Shown piece after piece: positions 24,124 to 32,107 of a stretch of DNA of 37,836 nt. The notes under the pieces were generated by a model that had not been told where the DNA came from, did no database searches, and worked only from the letters and a program-made list of their open reading frames with translations. The stretch is from contig NZ_JAERMK010000034.1 of the NCBI RefSeq assembly GCF_016918015.1, positions 1 through 37,836 of the forward strand, in the 5' to 3' direction. Positions within the stretch are counted from its first letter, which is position 1. Every line of letters begins with the position of its first letter. Source of the DNA: Glycomyces sp. YM15 (GTDB lineage: Bacteria; Actinomycetota; Actinomycetes; Mycobacteriales; Micromonosporaceae). The position numbers and the translations under genes are program-made.

Positions 24124-25312
24124 GCCGAGGTTCGGCGACTCGAGCAGGTTGCGCAGCACCACCATGGCGGCGCCGACGGCCGCGGCGCACGAGACGTCGT
24201 CGGCGAGCTCCACCCGGACGCTGTGCACGTGGCGCATGAACACGGCCTGGTCGACCTCGGCTTGGATGCTCTCGCGGTAGAGCGGGCCGACCTCGGCGAA
24301 GGCGTTCCCGGCGAGGACCACCCGGCCGACGTCGAGCAGGTTCACCAGGCTCACGGTGGCCACCGCCAGCGCCCGCGCCGAGACCGCGATGAGTTCGGCC
24401 GCTTCGGCGTCCCCGGACATGGCCGCACGGCCGATGCCGCGGAAGTCGGTGAGCGGATCGCGGCCCAGCGCCAGCCGCGAGACCAGCCCCGGGTCGCGCC
24501 GCGCCCGATGGGCGATCGCGACCGCCCCGGCGACGGCGTCGACGCATCCGCGGTTGCCGCAGGCGCACCTGGGCCCGTTCGCGTCGACGGAGATGTGGCC
24601 CAGCTCCAGCCCGTTCGAGGTCGCCCCGCGGTAGGGATAGCCGTCGATGATGAGGCCCGCCGATGCCGCCGGACATGAAGACGACGGTGAAGTTCGAGGC
24701 GGCGTCGCCCAGTGTCTGCGATCCGATGCCGGCTGCGGTGGCGTCGTTCTCGATGGCGACGGGCAGGCCGGTCGCCTCGGCCAAGGTCGCCGCGAGCGGA
24801 TACCCCTGCCAAGCGGGGGTCGGCTGCGGCGTGAGGAGCACACCCGTGTCGCGTTGCTGCGGGCCGTAGGTGGCGAGGCCGATGCCGAGTACGTCGGGGC
24901 GGGCGACTCCCGCCGAGTCCAGCAGGGCCTGCACGTGTGCCGCGAACTCCGGGAGTACCGCTTCGGGTTCCCGCTCGCCCGGCGTCGGTATCTCGCGCTG
25001 CGCCACGACGCGGCCCGCCAGGTCGACGAGCACGCCCACCGCGGAGTACCGGTCGAATTGGATCCCGACCATGTGGCAGGCCCCGGCCTGCAGCTCGAGG
25101 AGGCGGCGCGGCGTGCCCCGGTGGGACGGCGCCGTGCCGACCTCGTGCACGAAGCCCAGCGCGATCAGCTTGCGGACGGCGTTGGTCATGGTGGCGCGCG
25201 TGAGCCCGGTGGCTTCGGCGAGCTCGACGCGGCTGAGGGTGGTCCGCTCGCGGAGGATGTCGAGGATCAGGGCGACAGTCGGCAGGCGCGTGTCCGAACC
25301 GAACGCTCTCAA
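24100..25312 (-). pseudogene. Frameshifted ROK-family repressor
   Basis: ROK-type transcriptional regulator (XylR/NagC-like). An N-terminal winged helix-turn-helix (LSRVELAEATGLTRATMTNAV, about 25-45; partly quoted) precedes a sugar-kinase-like domain. The frame opens at a TTG at 25312 with AGGAGG six bases upstream and reads normally to SGGIGG near 24657, then continues one frame over (LIIDGYPYRGATSNGLELGH, with the zinc motif CACGNRGC) to a stop at 24100. Families usually read GGIGGGL here, so two bases are missing, or one is extra, in a G-rich run. It may be a true mutation or a sequencing error. The protein would have sensed a sugar and perhaps controlled the neighbouring cellulase or xylosidase genes. 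Confidence 0.85.
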
Positions 25313-25432
25313 TGCGGCCTCCTGGTGGGACGTCCCTTGAGTGACAAGCGGGGTCGGCCCTACCCTACCGTTCGCCGGAACGTCTCCGTCACATCGAGCA
25401 GGGTCGATCCAATGCGGCCCTGCCCGCGGCGG

Positions 25433-25951
25433 TCACAGGATCGGCGCGGCCGCGCAGTAGCCTCCCGCGTGGTAGACGAGCGGGTCGCGGTCCTCATCGG
25501 ATTCGATGGCGGTGACCAGGCCGACGACGAGGTGGTGGTCGCCGACCTCGAACCGGTCCTGGATGACGGCCCGCAGCCGCGCGGGGGCTCCGTGGAGGAC
25601 CGGCTCCCCGGTGTCGAGGCGCGACCACGCGGTGGGGGAGGCGAAGCGGTCGGCGCCGCGCGCGGCGAAGCGTGCCGCGAGGTCGTGCTGGCCCGCGGCG
25701 AGGAAGTTCGCCGTGAAGCTCTCGGCGGCCGCGAGCGTGGCCCAGACCGAGGAGACGGTGGCGACGGCGAAGGACACCAGCGGCGGTGCGAGCGAGACCG
25801 ACGCGAGCGAGGTGGCGGTGAACCCGGCGGGCCCGTGGCCGGCGTCGGCGCAGATCACCGTCACTCCGGCCGGGTGGGAGCGAAAGAGCGAGCGGTAGTC
25901 GTCGGGGGCGACGCCGGCGTGCGCGGCGGTCCGGGCGGCAGCGGTCAACAT
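25433..25951 (-). CDS. Flavin reductase family protein
   Basis: FMN-binding split-barrel flavin reductase, 172 aa, cytoplasmic. Motifs of the family are FRSHPAGVTVICADAG, GFTATSLASVSLAPPLVSFAV and the later FEVGDHHLVVGLV and DPLVYHAGGYC. Such proteins use NAD(P)H to supply reduced flavin to a partner monooxygenase; none is beside it. The ATG at 25951 has GAGG upstream. A probable leader peptide (26049-26132) lies about 100 bp upstream on the same strand, which suggests attenuation control, perhaps in response to cysteine or sulfur supply. Confidence 0.9.
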   Translation of the reverse strand: MLTAAARTAAHAGVAPDDYRSLFRSHPAGVTVICADAGHGPAGFTATSLASVSLAPPLVSFAVATVSSVWATLAAAESFTANFLAAGQHDLAARFAARGADRFASPTAWSRLDTGEPVLHGAPARLRAVIQDRFEVGDHHLVVGLVTAIESDEDRDPLVYHAGGYCAAAPIL

Positions 25952-26048
25952 GGGTCCTCGGCAGGTTGCGGCACGGGCTCACCGGTGGGCGGGCCCGCGT
26001 CAGTCGAATGGGGACGATGGGTTCCGAGCGGCACCGCTGGAGCGGGCG

Positions 26049-26132
26049 CTATGCCAAGGAACGGGGACAGATGGCGCTCGCGGCGCGCATCTGATCGATC
26101 TCGCGCCGCCGCGTGAGGAAGGCGGACGACAT
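26049..26132 (-). CDS. Probable regulatory leader peptide (27 aa, leaderless)
   Basis: A 27-codon reading frame upstream of the flavin reductase gene. The peptide contains LTRRREIDQMRAASAIC, which matches the general pattern of short actinobacterial leader peptides placed upstream of sulfur and redox genes (LTxRRHxDLxRVxSAxC, from memory). There is no ribosome site, but TACTGT ends eight bases before the ATG, a good -10 element for a transcript that begins at the start codon. The RRR and single late Cys codons could allow ribosome stalling. It is about 97 bp from the flavin reductase start. The remaining parts of the 413-bp gap 25952-26364 show nothing else I can support. Confidence 0.6.
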   Translation of the reverse strand: MSSAFLTRRREIDQMRAASAICPRSLA

Positions 26133-26364
26133 GCAGGCGACAGTAGCGGCACGGACCCGCCCGCGCCACCGCCGTCCCGCATCTCGGGCCGCGCCGGCCC
26201 GCCGGCCTCGGTTCCGCTGCGCCGAGTGCCCGCTCATGGCGGCGCCCGATCGCCGCGGCTTCCAGAAAAGACGCCGTCGACCGAGGGAACGAAGGACATG
26301 ATGGTGGGGCTATGCTCGAGCGATATAGATGATGTGACAACTAGTCGGATGGCGGGTGGTCCCG

Positions 26365-27693
26365 ATGAGCAATGTGGAAGCGGCTCCGGAAGCGATGCAG
26401 TGCTCGGCGCAGGCCGACGGCGCGACCGAGGTCGAGGTGCTCTCGGCGCGCGAAGTGCCGCTCGGCGGTCCGCGAGGACTGCAGGTGCGGCGCACGCTGC
26501 CGCAACGTGCCCGGACCCTGATCGGGGCCTGGTGCTTCGCCGACCACTACGGCCCGATCGAGGTCCCGTCCACGGGCGGCATGGACGTCCCGCCGCACCC
26601 GCACACCGGACTCCAGACCGTGAGCTGGCTCTTCAAAGGCGAGGTCGAGCACCGCGACACGTTCGGCAGCCACGCGATCATCCGCCCCGGCGAGCTCAAC
26701 CTGATGACCGGCGGCCGCGGCATCGCCCACTCAGAGGTCTCCACTTCGGACACGGCGGTCCTGCACGGCGTCCAGCTCTGGGTCGCGCTGCCCGAAGCGG
26801 ACCGGAACACCGGGCGCGACTTCCAGCACCACGCGCCCGAGCCGGTGCGGCTCGACGGCGCCGAGATCCGGGTCTTCCTCGGCGCCCTCGCGGGTGACAC
26901 CTCCCCGGTGCGGACGTTCACCCCGCTCCTCGGCGCCCAGATCGACCTCGAACCGCACGCCGCGATCACGCTCGGCGTCGACGCCGGATTCGAGCACGGC
27001 CTCCTCGTCGACACCGGCGACATCCGCATGGGCGGCACTGTGATCCGCCCCGCCGAACTCGGCTATCTGGCTCCCGGCGTGGACGTCCTGACCGTCTCGA
27101 ACTGCTCCGACGAACCGGCGCGGGCGATCCTGCTCGGCGGCCCGCCGTTCGAGGAGGAGATCGTCATGTGGTGGAACTTCATCGGTCGCAGCCACGACGA
27201 CATCGTCCAGGCCCGCGAGGACTGGGAGGCCGCCTCCGACCGCTTCGGGACCGTCGAGGGCTACCCCGGCCGCCGGCTGCCCGCCCCGACCCTGCCGAAC
27301 GCGGTCATCATGCCGCGGCGCAACCCGTCGGTCAAGGAGGAATCGGAGGAGCACGACGAGCCGGTCGTGCGCCGGGTCGACGCCGAACGGCTCTACGAGA
27401 TCGCGGTGGAGGGTGCACGCGCCGGGCTCACCGCCTATCGCGACCGCGGCGGCCAGCGGATCTTCTACCACACCGAAGTGGACAAGGCGTTCGCGCGACA
27501 GGGCCTCGCCTCGCGGCTGGTAGAGCAGGCCCTGGCCGATACGCGTGCGGCCGGCAAGCGGGTCGTGCCCGTCTGCCCCTACGTCGCGAGATTCATCAAG
27601 AAGCACCCCGAGTTCGACGACATCGCCGACCCGGCCACGCCGGAACTCCTGCAATGGCTGGAGATCGAACTGGGCACCTCGGACCGAGGCTGA
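26365..27693 (+). CDS. Pirin-GNAT fusion protein
   Basis: Two-domain cytoplasmic protein of 442 aa. The N-terminal part (about 20-310) is a pirin bicupin with its iron ligands intact: HPHTG (two His), GRGIAHSE (His and Glu). Pirins are iron proteins acting as redox cofactors or quercetinase-like enzymes. The C-terminal part (about 345-435) is a small YjdJ-type GNAT domain (IYEIAVEG-like LYEIAVEGARAGLTAYRDRG, EVDKAFARQGLASRLV, VVPVCPYVARFIKKHPEF). I chose the ATG at 26365; a GTG at 26356 is a possible alternative, and neither has a strong ribosome site. The linker is acidic (EESEEHDEP). No frameshift separates the domains, so it is a true fusion. Confidence 0.9.
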   Translation: MSNVEAAPEAMQCSAQADGATEVEVLSAREVPLGGPRGLQVRRTLPQRARTLIGAWCFADHYGPIEVPSTGGMDVPPHPHTGLQTVSWLFKGEVEHRDTFGSHAIIRPGELNLMTGGRGIAHSEVSTSDTAVLHGVQLWVALPEADRNTGRDFQHHAPEPVRLDGAEIRVFLGALAGDTSPVRTFTPLLGAQIDLEPHAAITLGVDAGFEHGLLVDTGDIRMGGTVIRPAELGYLAPGVDVLTVSNCSDEPARAILLGGPPFEEEIVMWWNFIGRSHDDIVQAREDWEAASDRFGTVEGYPGRRLPAPTLPNAVIMPRRNPSVKEESEEHDEPVVRRVDAERLYEIAVEGARAGLTAYRDRGGQRIFYHTEVDKAFARQGLASRLVEQALADTRAAGKRVVPVCPYVARFIKKHPEFDDIADPATPELLQWLEIELGTSDRG

Positions 27694-27976
27694 GAACGGG
27701 CTGCGACCGGCGGCGCCGGCCTACCGTGCGCCCGCAGGCTTCAGCGCGATGGCGGGTTCGGGCAACAGCCCGCGCGGCCGTCCTCGCGCAGGGTTTCGCG
27801 ACTTGTAAGGTCCGCGAGCGCCCTATGCGTGCTGTACTCAAGGCTCCTGATCGGCGCCTCGCCCCGGACCGCCTCGGCCCAGGCGTCGGGCGCAGACTCG
27901 GTGGACGTCTGACCTCTTCACACCCCCCGGTCGGCTCCGGCCGGATCTCATGATGCTCACGAAAGGTGCGAAACCT
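27694..27976. other. Intergenic region without recognisable gene
   Basis: This 283-bp stretch lies between the pirin-GNAT gene and the TlpA-like gene. I see no convincing reading frame, repeat or strong terminator. It presumably carries the promoter of the lipoprotein gene. Confidence 0.5.
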
Positions 27977-28564
27977 ATGCGACGAACCCTGACCGGATTC
28001 GCGGCAGCGGGTCTGGCCGCCGTCCTCGTCCTCGGCGGCTGCGGCTCCGAGGACGATCCCGCGGACGAGGCCACGACGGCCGATCCCGCCACCGAGTCGT
28101 CGACGGAGGACGGCGCGGCCGAAGCGACGACCGAAGCGGAGATGGCGGTCCCCGAGCTCCTCGATTTCACCGCGACCACGCTCGACGGCGAGGCGTTCGA
28201 GGGCGCCTCGCTCGCGGGCAGCCCGGTCGTCCTGTGGTTCTGGTACGAGGACTGCCCGATCTGCCAGAGCCAGGGGCCCGCGGTGGCCTCGCTGATCGAA
28301 TCCGAGGGCGACCGCGTCGCCGTCGTGGGCGTCTCCGGCGCGGGCCTCTCGGGCACGAGCAGCGCCGATGAGATGGAGGCGTTCGTGTCGGACACCGGCA
28401 CCGGGGACGCGACGCATCTGCAGGGCGAGGACGGTGAACTCTGGACCCGGTTCGGGGTCGCCTCGCAGAGCACCTACGTCCTGCTCGACTCCCACGGCGA
28501 GGTCGTCGATTCCGGCTCGTTCTCGGCCGACGACCTGGAGGAGAAGGTCGCCGACCTCTCCTAG
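27977..28564 (+). CDS. TlpA/redoxin-like thiol-disulfide lipoprotein
   Basis: Exported thioredoxin-fold protein of 195 aa. The lipobox LGGC has its Cys at residue 22, followed by an acidic Glu/Thr/Ser-rich spacer (about 24-55). The redoxin domain (about 60-195) has WFWYEDCPICQSQGP with a CPIC active site at residues 93-96, then VVGVSGAG and a cis-Pro region replaced by QSTYVLLD. It should reduce or oxidise disulfides at the outer face of the membrane. I chose the ATG at 27977, preceded by GAAAGG. A CcdA-like membrane protein, a natural electron donor, lies convergently next to it. Confidence 0.9.
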   Translation: MRRTLTGFAAAGLAAVLVLGGCGSEDDPADEATTADPATESSTEDGAAEATTEAEMAVPELLDFTATTLDGEAFEGASLAGSPVVLWFWYEDCPICQSQGPAVASLIESEGDRVAVVGVSGAGLSGTSSADEMEAFVSDTGTGDATHLQGEDGELWTRFGVASQSTYVLLDSHGEVVDSGSFSADDLEEKVADLS

Positions 28565-28571
28565 TGCCCCT

Positions 28572-28595
28572 GCGGCGGCCCGGTCGGGTCGCCGC
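28572..28595. terminator. Bidirectional terminator between TlpA-like and CcdA-like genes
   Basis: GCGGCGGCCCGG and CGGGTCGCCGC fold into a stem of about 11 bp with one G-U pair. It sits right between the two convergent stops (28564 and 28596). Confidence 0.5.
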
Positions 28596-29372
28596 TCACC
28601 GTCCCAGACCCGATCGCACGAGTTCCTCCAGGAAGCGCTGCACCGTCCTGGCGCCCTCGACGATCGGGTCTTGCGCGTCCCCGCCGTTGAGCACCCGTAG
28701 GTCCCACCAGCCGTAGTAGGCGACGTAGAGTCCCGCGATGAGCAGTAGGACGCCGACGACGCGCAGCACCTTGGGGAACTGCCGTTTGAGCCACACCACG
28801 AGCCCCTGCCTGGCCAGTGCGATCGCCAGCGACACCACGCCGATGACCAGCGACATCCCGAGTGCGTAGGCCAGGAACATGGCGGTGCCGCCGAGGACCG
28901 AGGCCGAGCGGAAGCTCTGGGTCATGACCGCCAGGAACGGCGCCACGGTGCATGAGAGCGAGGCGATCGCGAAGAACACGCCGAAGAGGGTCATCGACCC
29001 GAGCGAGCGTTTCACCTCGCGTCCTGCGAGTTTCGGCATGAACGCGGGCAGCTCGCGTCCGAGCAGCAGCCAGACGCCGGCCGCGGCGGCTGCCGCGCCG
29101 ACGATCATCGTCACCCACGGCAGGTAGGCGGTGATGCTCACGGCGGCAAGGGAGATGAGCAGGCCGAAGGTGCCGAAGACGGTGACGAAGCCGAGGGTCA
29201 TGGCGAAGGTGAAGAGCAGAGCGCGGCCCAGTGCCCGGCGTCGGGAGACGGTCTCGTCGGCTTCGCCGGAGATGAGGAAGCCGGCGTAGACGGGGAGGAG
29301 TGCGAAGCCGCACGGGTTGACCGCGGCCACGGCGCCGGCGACCAGTGCCAGGGCGAAGGGGAGTTCCTGCAT
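28596..29372 (-). CDS. CcdA/DsbD-like cytochrome c biogenesis membrane protein
   Basis: Polytopic membrane protein of 258 aa with about six hydrophobic segments. The two redox Cys motifs are present: NPCGFALLPVYAGF near residue 20 and SLSCTVAPFLAVM near residue 135. CcdA-type proteins carry electrons from cytoplasmic thioredoxin across the membrane to exported thiol proteins; the TlpA-like lipoprotein gene is the obvious partner. The ATG at 29372 has no strong ribosome site. The MarR/GbsR regulator lies 81 bp upstream on the same strand. Confidence 0.92.
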   Translation of the reverse strand: MQELPFALALVAGAVAAVNPCGFALLPVYAGFLISGEADETVSRRRALGRALLFTFAMTLGFVTVFGTFGLLISLAAVSITAYLPWVTMIVGAAAAAAGVWLLLGRELPAFMPKLAGREVKRSLGSMTLFGVFFAIASLSCTVAPFLAVMTQSFRSASVLGGTAMFLAYALGMSLVIGVVSLAIALARQGLVVWLKRQFPKVLRVVGVLLLIAGLYVAYYGWWDLRVLNGGDAQDPIVEGARTVQRFLEELVRSGLGR

Positions 29373-29453
29373 GGCCCAAGTCTGACGCGCGACCGCAACC
29401 GCCGGGCGGCCGGACCTCGACCCGATCGCCGGGGACCGCCGGTGTGCGGGCGC

Positions 29454-29936
29454 TCAGCGGCGCTCGGTGTCCCACCGCTCCATGAGGGCGGGGAGTTCCG
29501 CGGCGAGCCAGGAGAAGAAGTCGTGCATGTCGCGCAGGCGGCCACTGCGTTCGGCGGGGGCGTCGGCGAACAGAGCGAGCCCGCGAGCGGTGGTCTCGGT
29601 GAAGACCGAGTATTGGGCGGCCTGCTGTTTGACGAGGTCAGCCATGGCGCTGGGCCGGATCGTGTAGTAGTCGGCGCGCTCGCCGGGTTTGGAGGTCTTG
29701 GCTATCCAGCCCGCGGTGGTGAGGAACTTCAGGGCGGTCGAGATCGAGCCCTTGGACGCCTGCAGCGCTTCGGCGATCTGCCCGAAGGTCTGCTCGGGCG
29801 GGTCGCAGACGAGCAGCCAGCCCATGACGCGGCCGGTCATGCGGACCAGGCCGAGCCGTTCCATCATGATCGCGAACTCTTCGACGAACGCGCGCGTCTC
29901 GGCGTCGGCGGGGGAGGACTCGTCCTGGTCGGTCAT
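29454..29936 (-). CDS. GbsR/MarR-family transcriptional regulator
   Basis: Winged helix-turn-helix regulator, 160 aa. The central DNA-binding part reads MGWLLVCDPPEQTFGQIAEAL, then ASKGSISTALKFLTTAGWIAKTSKPGERADYY (quoted in pieces), which is typical of the GbsR branch of MarR proteins. Its C-terminus is helical and likely dimerises. The start is the ATG at 29936, with GGAAGGA about ten bases upstream. A 175-aa membrane protein gene lies upstream on the same strand; a terminator hairpin sits between them, so partial read-through is possible. The perfect inverted repeat at 30590 is the best candidate binding site. Confidence 0.9.
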   Translation of the reverse strand: MTDQDESSPADAETRAFVEEFAIMMERLGLVRMTGRVMGWLLVCDPPEQTFGQIAEALQASKGSISTALKFLTTAGWIAKTSKPGERADYYTIRPSAMADLVKQQAAQYSVFTETTARGLALFADAPAERSGRLRDMHDFFSWLAAELPALMERWDTERR

Positions 29937-29973
29937 GGGTCCAGTATTCCTTCCGGGTCGTGGATGCGCCGAA

Positions 29974-30003
29974 AGCGGGGCGGGCCGGTGTGCCCGCCCC
30001 GCT
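29974..30003 (-). terminator. Terminator between the membrane protein and MarR genes
   Basis: A perfect 12-bp stem, AGCGGGGCGGGC with GCCCGCCCCGCT, and a six-base loop. On the minus strand TTTC follows. It lies ten bases after the stop of the membrane protein gene (30014). Confidence 0.7.
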
Positions 30004-30013
30004 GGGGGCTCTT

Positions 30014-30541
30014 TCAGACGGTGGTCGTCGCCTTCGTCCGCTCGGGGTAGAGCGGCAGCTTCCGCCATTTGGCGAAGCCGAGGACCACGGCGTTGACGAC
30101 GATGAGGGCGATGGCGTAGATCGGTACGACGTGCATGAAGCCGTCGAAGTCGGTGTTCACCCACACCCACGCGGCCTTGTAGGCGACGCCGATGTTGACC
30201 ACCCACAGGCCGATGCCGATGGAGTGGCGCCAGAACGCCCAGACGATGCCGCCCAGGAAGCACGGGACGGTGCCGAGGCTGACCACCGTCTGCCAGCCGG
30301 GCTGGGCGAACAGTTCGGCCTCCATGTCGAGGATGGCCTGGGCGGCGGGGTCGACCTCGTCCGGCTCGGGGAACCAGAAGAAGCTCGAGAGCATCGCGAC
30401 GATCGAGAGGCTCATCCACCAGCCTTGGCGGCGCCAGGCGAAGACGGCGATCGGGATGAAGAACAGCGGCCGGATGTACCAGCTGATCGGGTTGAGATGG
30501 CGGGGCCAGGCCCAGGCGAAGAAGTCGGTGAGCAGTTCCAT
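30014..30541 (-). CDS. Small polytopic membrane protein of unknown function
   Basis: Hydrophobic protein of 175 aa that I do not recognise. It starts MELLTDFFAWAWPRHLNPISWYIRP and has about five membrane segments (about 20-36, 43-57, 83-104, 108-126 and 135-157) with many Trp and Phe residues. An acidic stretch (PEPDEVDPAAQ) follows the second segment. The tail is basic (KWRKLPLYPERTK), which suggests a cytoplasmic C-terminus. GAGGAG precedes the ATG. A perfect inverted repeat lies 49 bp upstream, and a MarR/GbsR regulator follows, so it is probably the regulated target gene. Confidence 0.75.
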   Translation of the reverse strand: MELLTDFFAWAWPRHLNPISWYIRPLFFIPIAVFAWRRQGWWMSLSIVAMLSSFFWFPEPDEVDPAAQAILDMEAELFAQPGWQTVVSLGTVPCFLGGIVWAFWRHSIGIGLWVVNIGVAYKAAWVWVNTDFDGFMHVVPIYAIALIVVNAVVLGFAKWRKLPLYPERTKATTTV

Positions 30542-30589
30542 GGCGTGCTCCTCGGAGGAACAGGCGCTCGCGGTGGTTCCGCAAGTGCA

Positions 30590-30615
30590 GTATGTTCAGT
30601 AAAGACTGAACATAC
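30590..30615. promoter_or_regulatory. Perfect inverted-repeat operator (MarR/GbsR type)
   Basis: GTATGTTCAGT, four bases, ACTGAACATAC: a perfect 11-bp inverted repeat upstream of the membrane protein gene. A GAATATTC palindrome follows at 30617-30624. The size and symmetry fit a dimeric MarR-type regulator, most likely the one encoded at 29454. Confidence 0.75.
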
Positions 30616-30673
30616 AGAATATTCAAGATTGATCCTGTGAATTGTGACGACGGTCTCTCTTCGGCCCTCGGTG

Positions 30674-32035
30674 TCAGCTGACGAGCGGGCGCTCCTCGGG
30701 GAAGCTGTAGCGGCGCTGCCTGGCACGCAGCGCGAGGGCGGCGGCCACGGCGACGGTCCCGACACGGCCGACGAACATGAGGACGATGACCACCACTTGG
30801 CTGACCGGAGGCAGCTGCGGCGTGATCCCGGTGGACAGACCCACGGTCCCGAAGGCCGAGATCGTCTCGAACAGGACCCGGTCGAGGCTGAGGGCGCTGT
30901 CGATCATGACGATCGCGGTACCCACCGCAACAGCGGCGACGCCGAGGAGCGCGACCGTGAGCGCCTGGCGCTGCGTGGCGGAGGGAATCTTGCGGCCGAA
31001 CGCCGCGACATCGGGCTCACCGCGGATCTCCGACCAGATCACCACCGCCAGCAGCGTGAACGTGGTGACCTTGATGCCCCCGGCGGTGCCGGCGGGGCCG
31101 CCGCCGATGAACATGAGCGCGTCGGTCACCAGCCACGTCTCCGGCCGGAGGTCGCCCACGGAGAGGTTGTTGAACCCGGAGGTCCGTGGTTGGACCCCCG
31201 CGACGAAGGCCGCCAGCAGCTTGTCCGCCGTCCCGAGCGGGCCGAGGGTGGCGGGGTTGCTCCACTCCAGGACCGCATAGGCCGCGAAGCCGACCACGAG
31301 CAGGATGCCGGTGGTGATCACCGTGATCCTGGTGTGCAGCGACCAGCCCGGCTGGGCCTGGGCGCGGTACCTGCCGAGGCTCGTGCGGGCTTTGCGGAGC
31401 ACCTCCACCAGGACCGGGAATCCGATGCCGCCGATGACGACTGCGGCGCAGATCGGCAGGAGGATGAGCGGATCGGCCACGAACTGCATGAGGCTGTCGG
31501 CCTCCAGCCCGAACCCGGCGTTGTTGAACGCCGAGACCGCGTGGAAGACCCCGTGCCAGACCGCCTCACCGCCCGAGTAGCCATAGTGGTGGTAGAACCG
31601 CAGCACCAGGATCAGCGCCACGACCGACTCGACTCCGAGGGTGGTCAGGGCGACCCAGCGCACGACCTTGCCGACGTCGCCGAGTTGGAGCGCGCTGTTC
31701 TCGCTGAGCGCGAGCAGCCTGCCCCGCAGCCGAACGCGGCCGATCACCATGATCCCGAGCAGCGTGCTGGCCATGATGATCCCGAACCCGCCGACCTGGA
31801 TCAGGGCGACGATCACGACCTCGCCGAAACCCGACCAGTAGGTGGCGGTGTCGACCACGACCAGCCCGGTCACGCAGACCGCCGACATCGACGTGAACAG
31901 CGCGGTCAGTGCCGGTGCGGCCGTACCCGTCTCGGTCGAGACGGGCAGCATGAGCAATACCGTCCCGACGACGATGACGGCCAAGAACGCCAGCGGCACC
32001 AGCCGCGCCGGGTGCTGCAATGCTCGAATCACCAC
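30674..32035 (-). CDS. TrkH/KtrB-family potassium uptake protein
   Basis: Integral membrane ion transporter of 453 aa with four repeated pore modules. The selectivity-filter segments are visible: SAVCVTGLV, SAFNNAGFG, GGPAGTAGGIK and SAFGTVGLSTG. It should move potassium with Na+ or H+, gated by a cytoplasmic KtrA/TrkA ring protein that is not in this window. The start is the GTG at 32035 (another GTG follows at 32032); the ribosome site is weak. It lies between the MarR module and the FAD reductase operon and seems independent. Confidence 0.92.
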   Translation of the reverse strand: MVIRALQHPARLVPLAFLAVIVVGTVLLMLPVSTETGTAAPALTALFTSMSAVCVTGLVVVDTATYWSGFGEVVIVALIQVGGFGIIMASTLLGIMVIGRVRLRGRLLALSENSALQLGDVGKVVRWVALTTLGVESVVALILVLRFYHHYGYSGGEAVWHGVFHAVSAFNNAGFGLEADSLMQFVADPLILLPICAAVVIGGIGFPVLVEVLRKARTSLGRYRAQAQPGWSLHTRITVITTGILLVVGFAAYAVLEWSNPATLGPLGTADKLLAAFVAGVQPRTSGFNNLSVGDLRPETWLVTDALMFIGGGPAGTAGGIKVTTFTLLAVVIWSEIRGEPDVAAFGRKIPSATQRQALTVALLGVAAVAVGTAIVMIDSALSLDRVLFETISAFGTVGLSTGITPQLPPVSQVVVIVLMFVGRVGTVAVAAALALRARQRRYSFPEERPLVS

Positions 32036-32107
32036 CGAACTCTAAGTCCTGCGCCCCCGGCGAAACCGCCCGGTCGGCTGCGGTCCCACCAGTGCGAACG
32101 CCGACGG

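Noticed and set aside
12547..26330. Ten-base string CGATATAGAT present at both 12547 and 26321
   Set aside because: The flanks do not match and the positions relative to genes differ, so it is likely chance.
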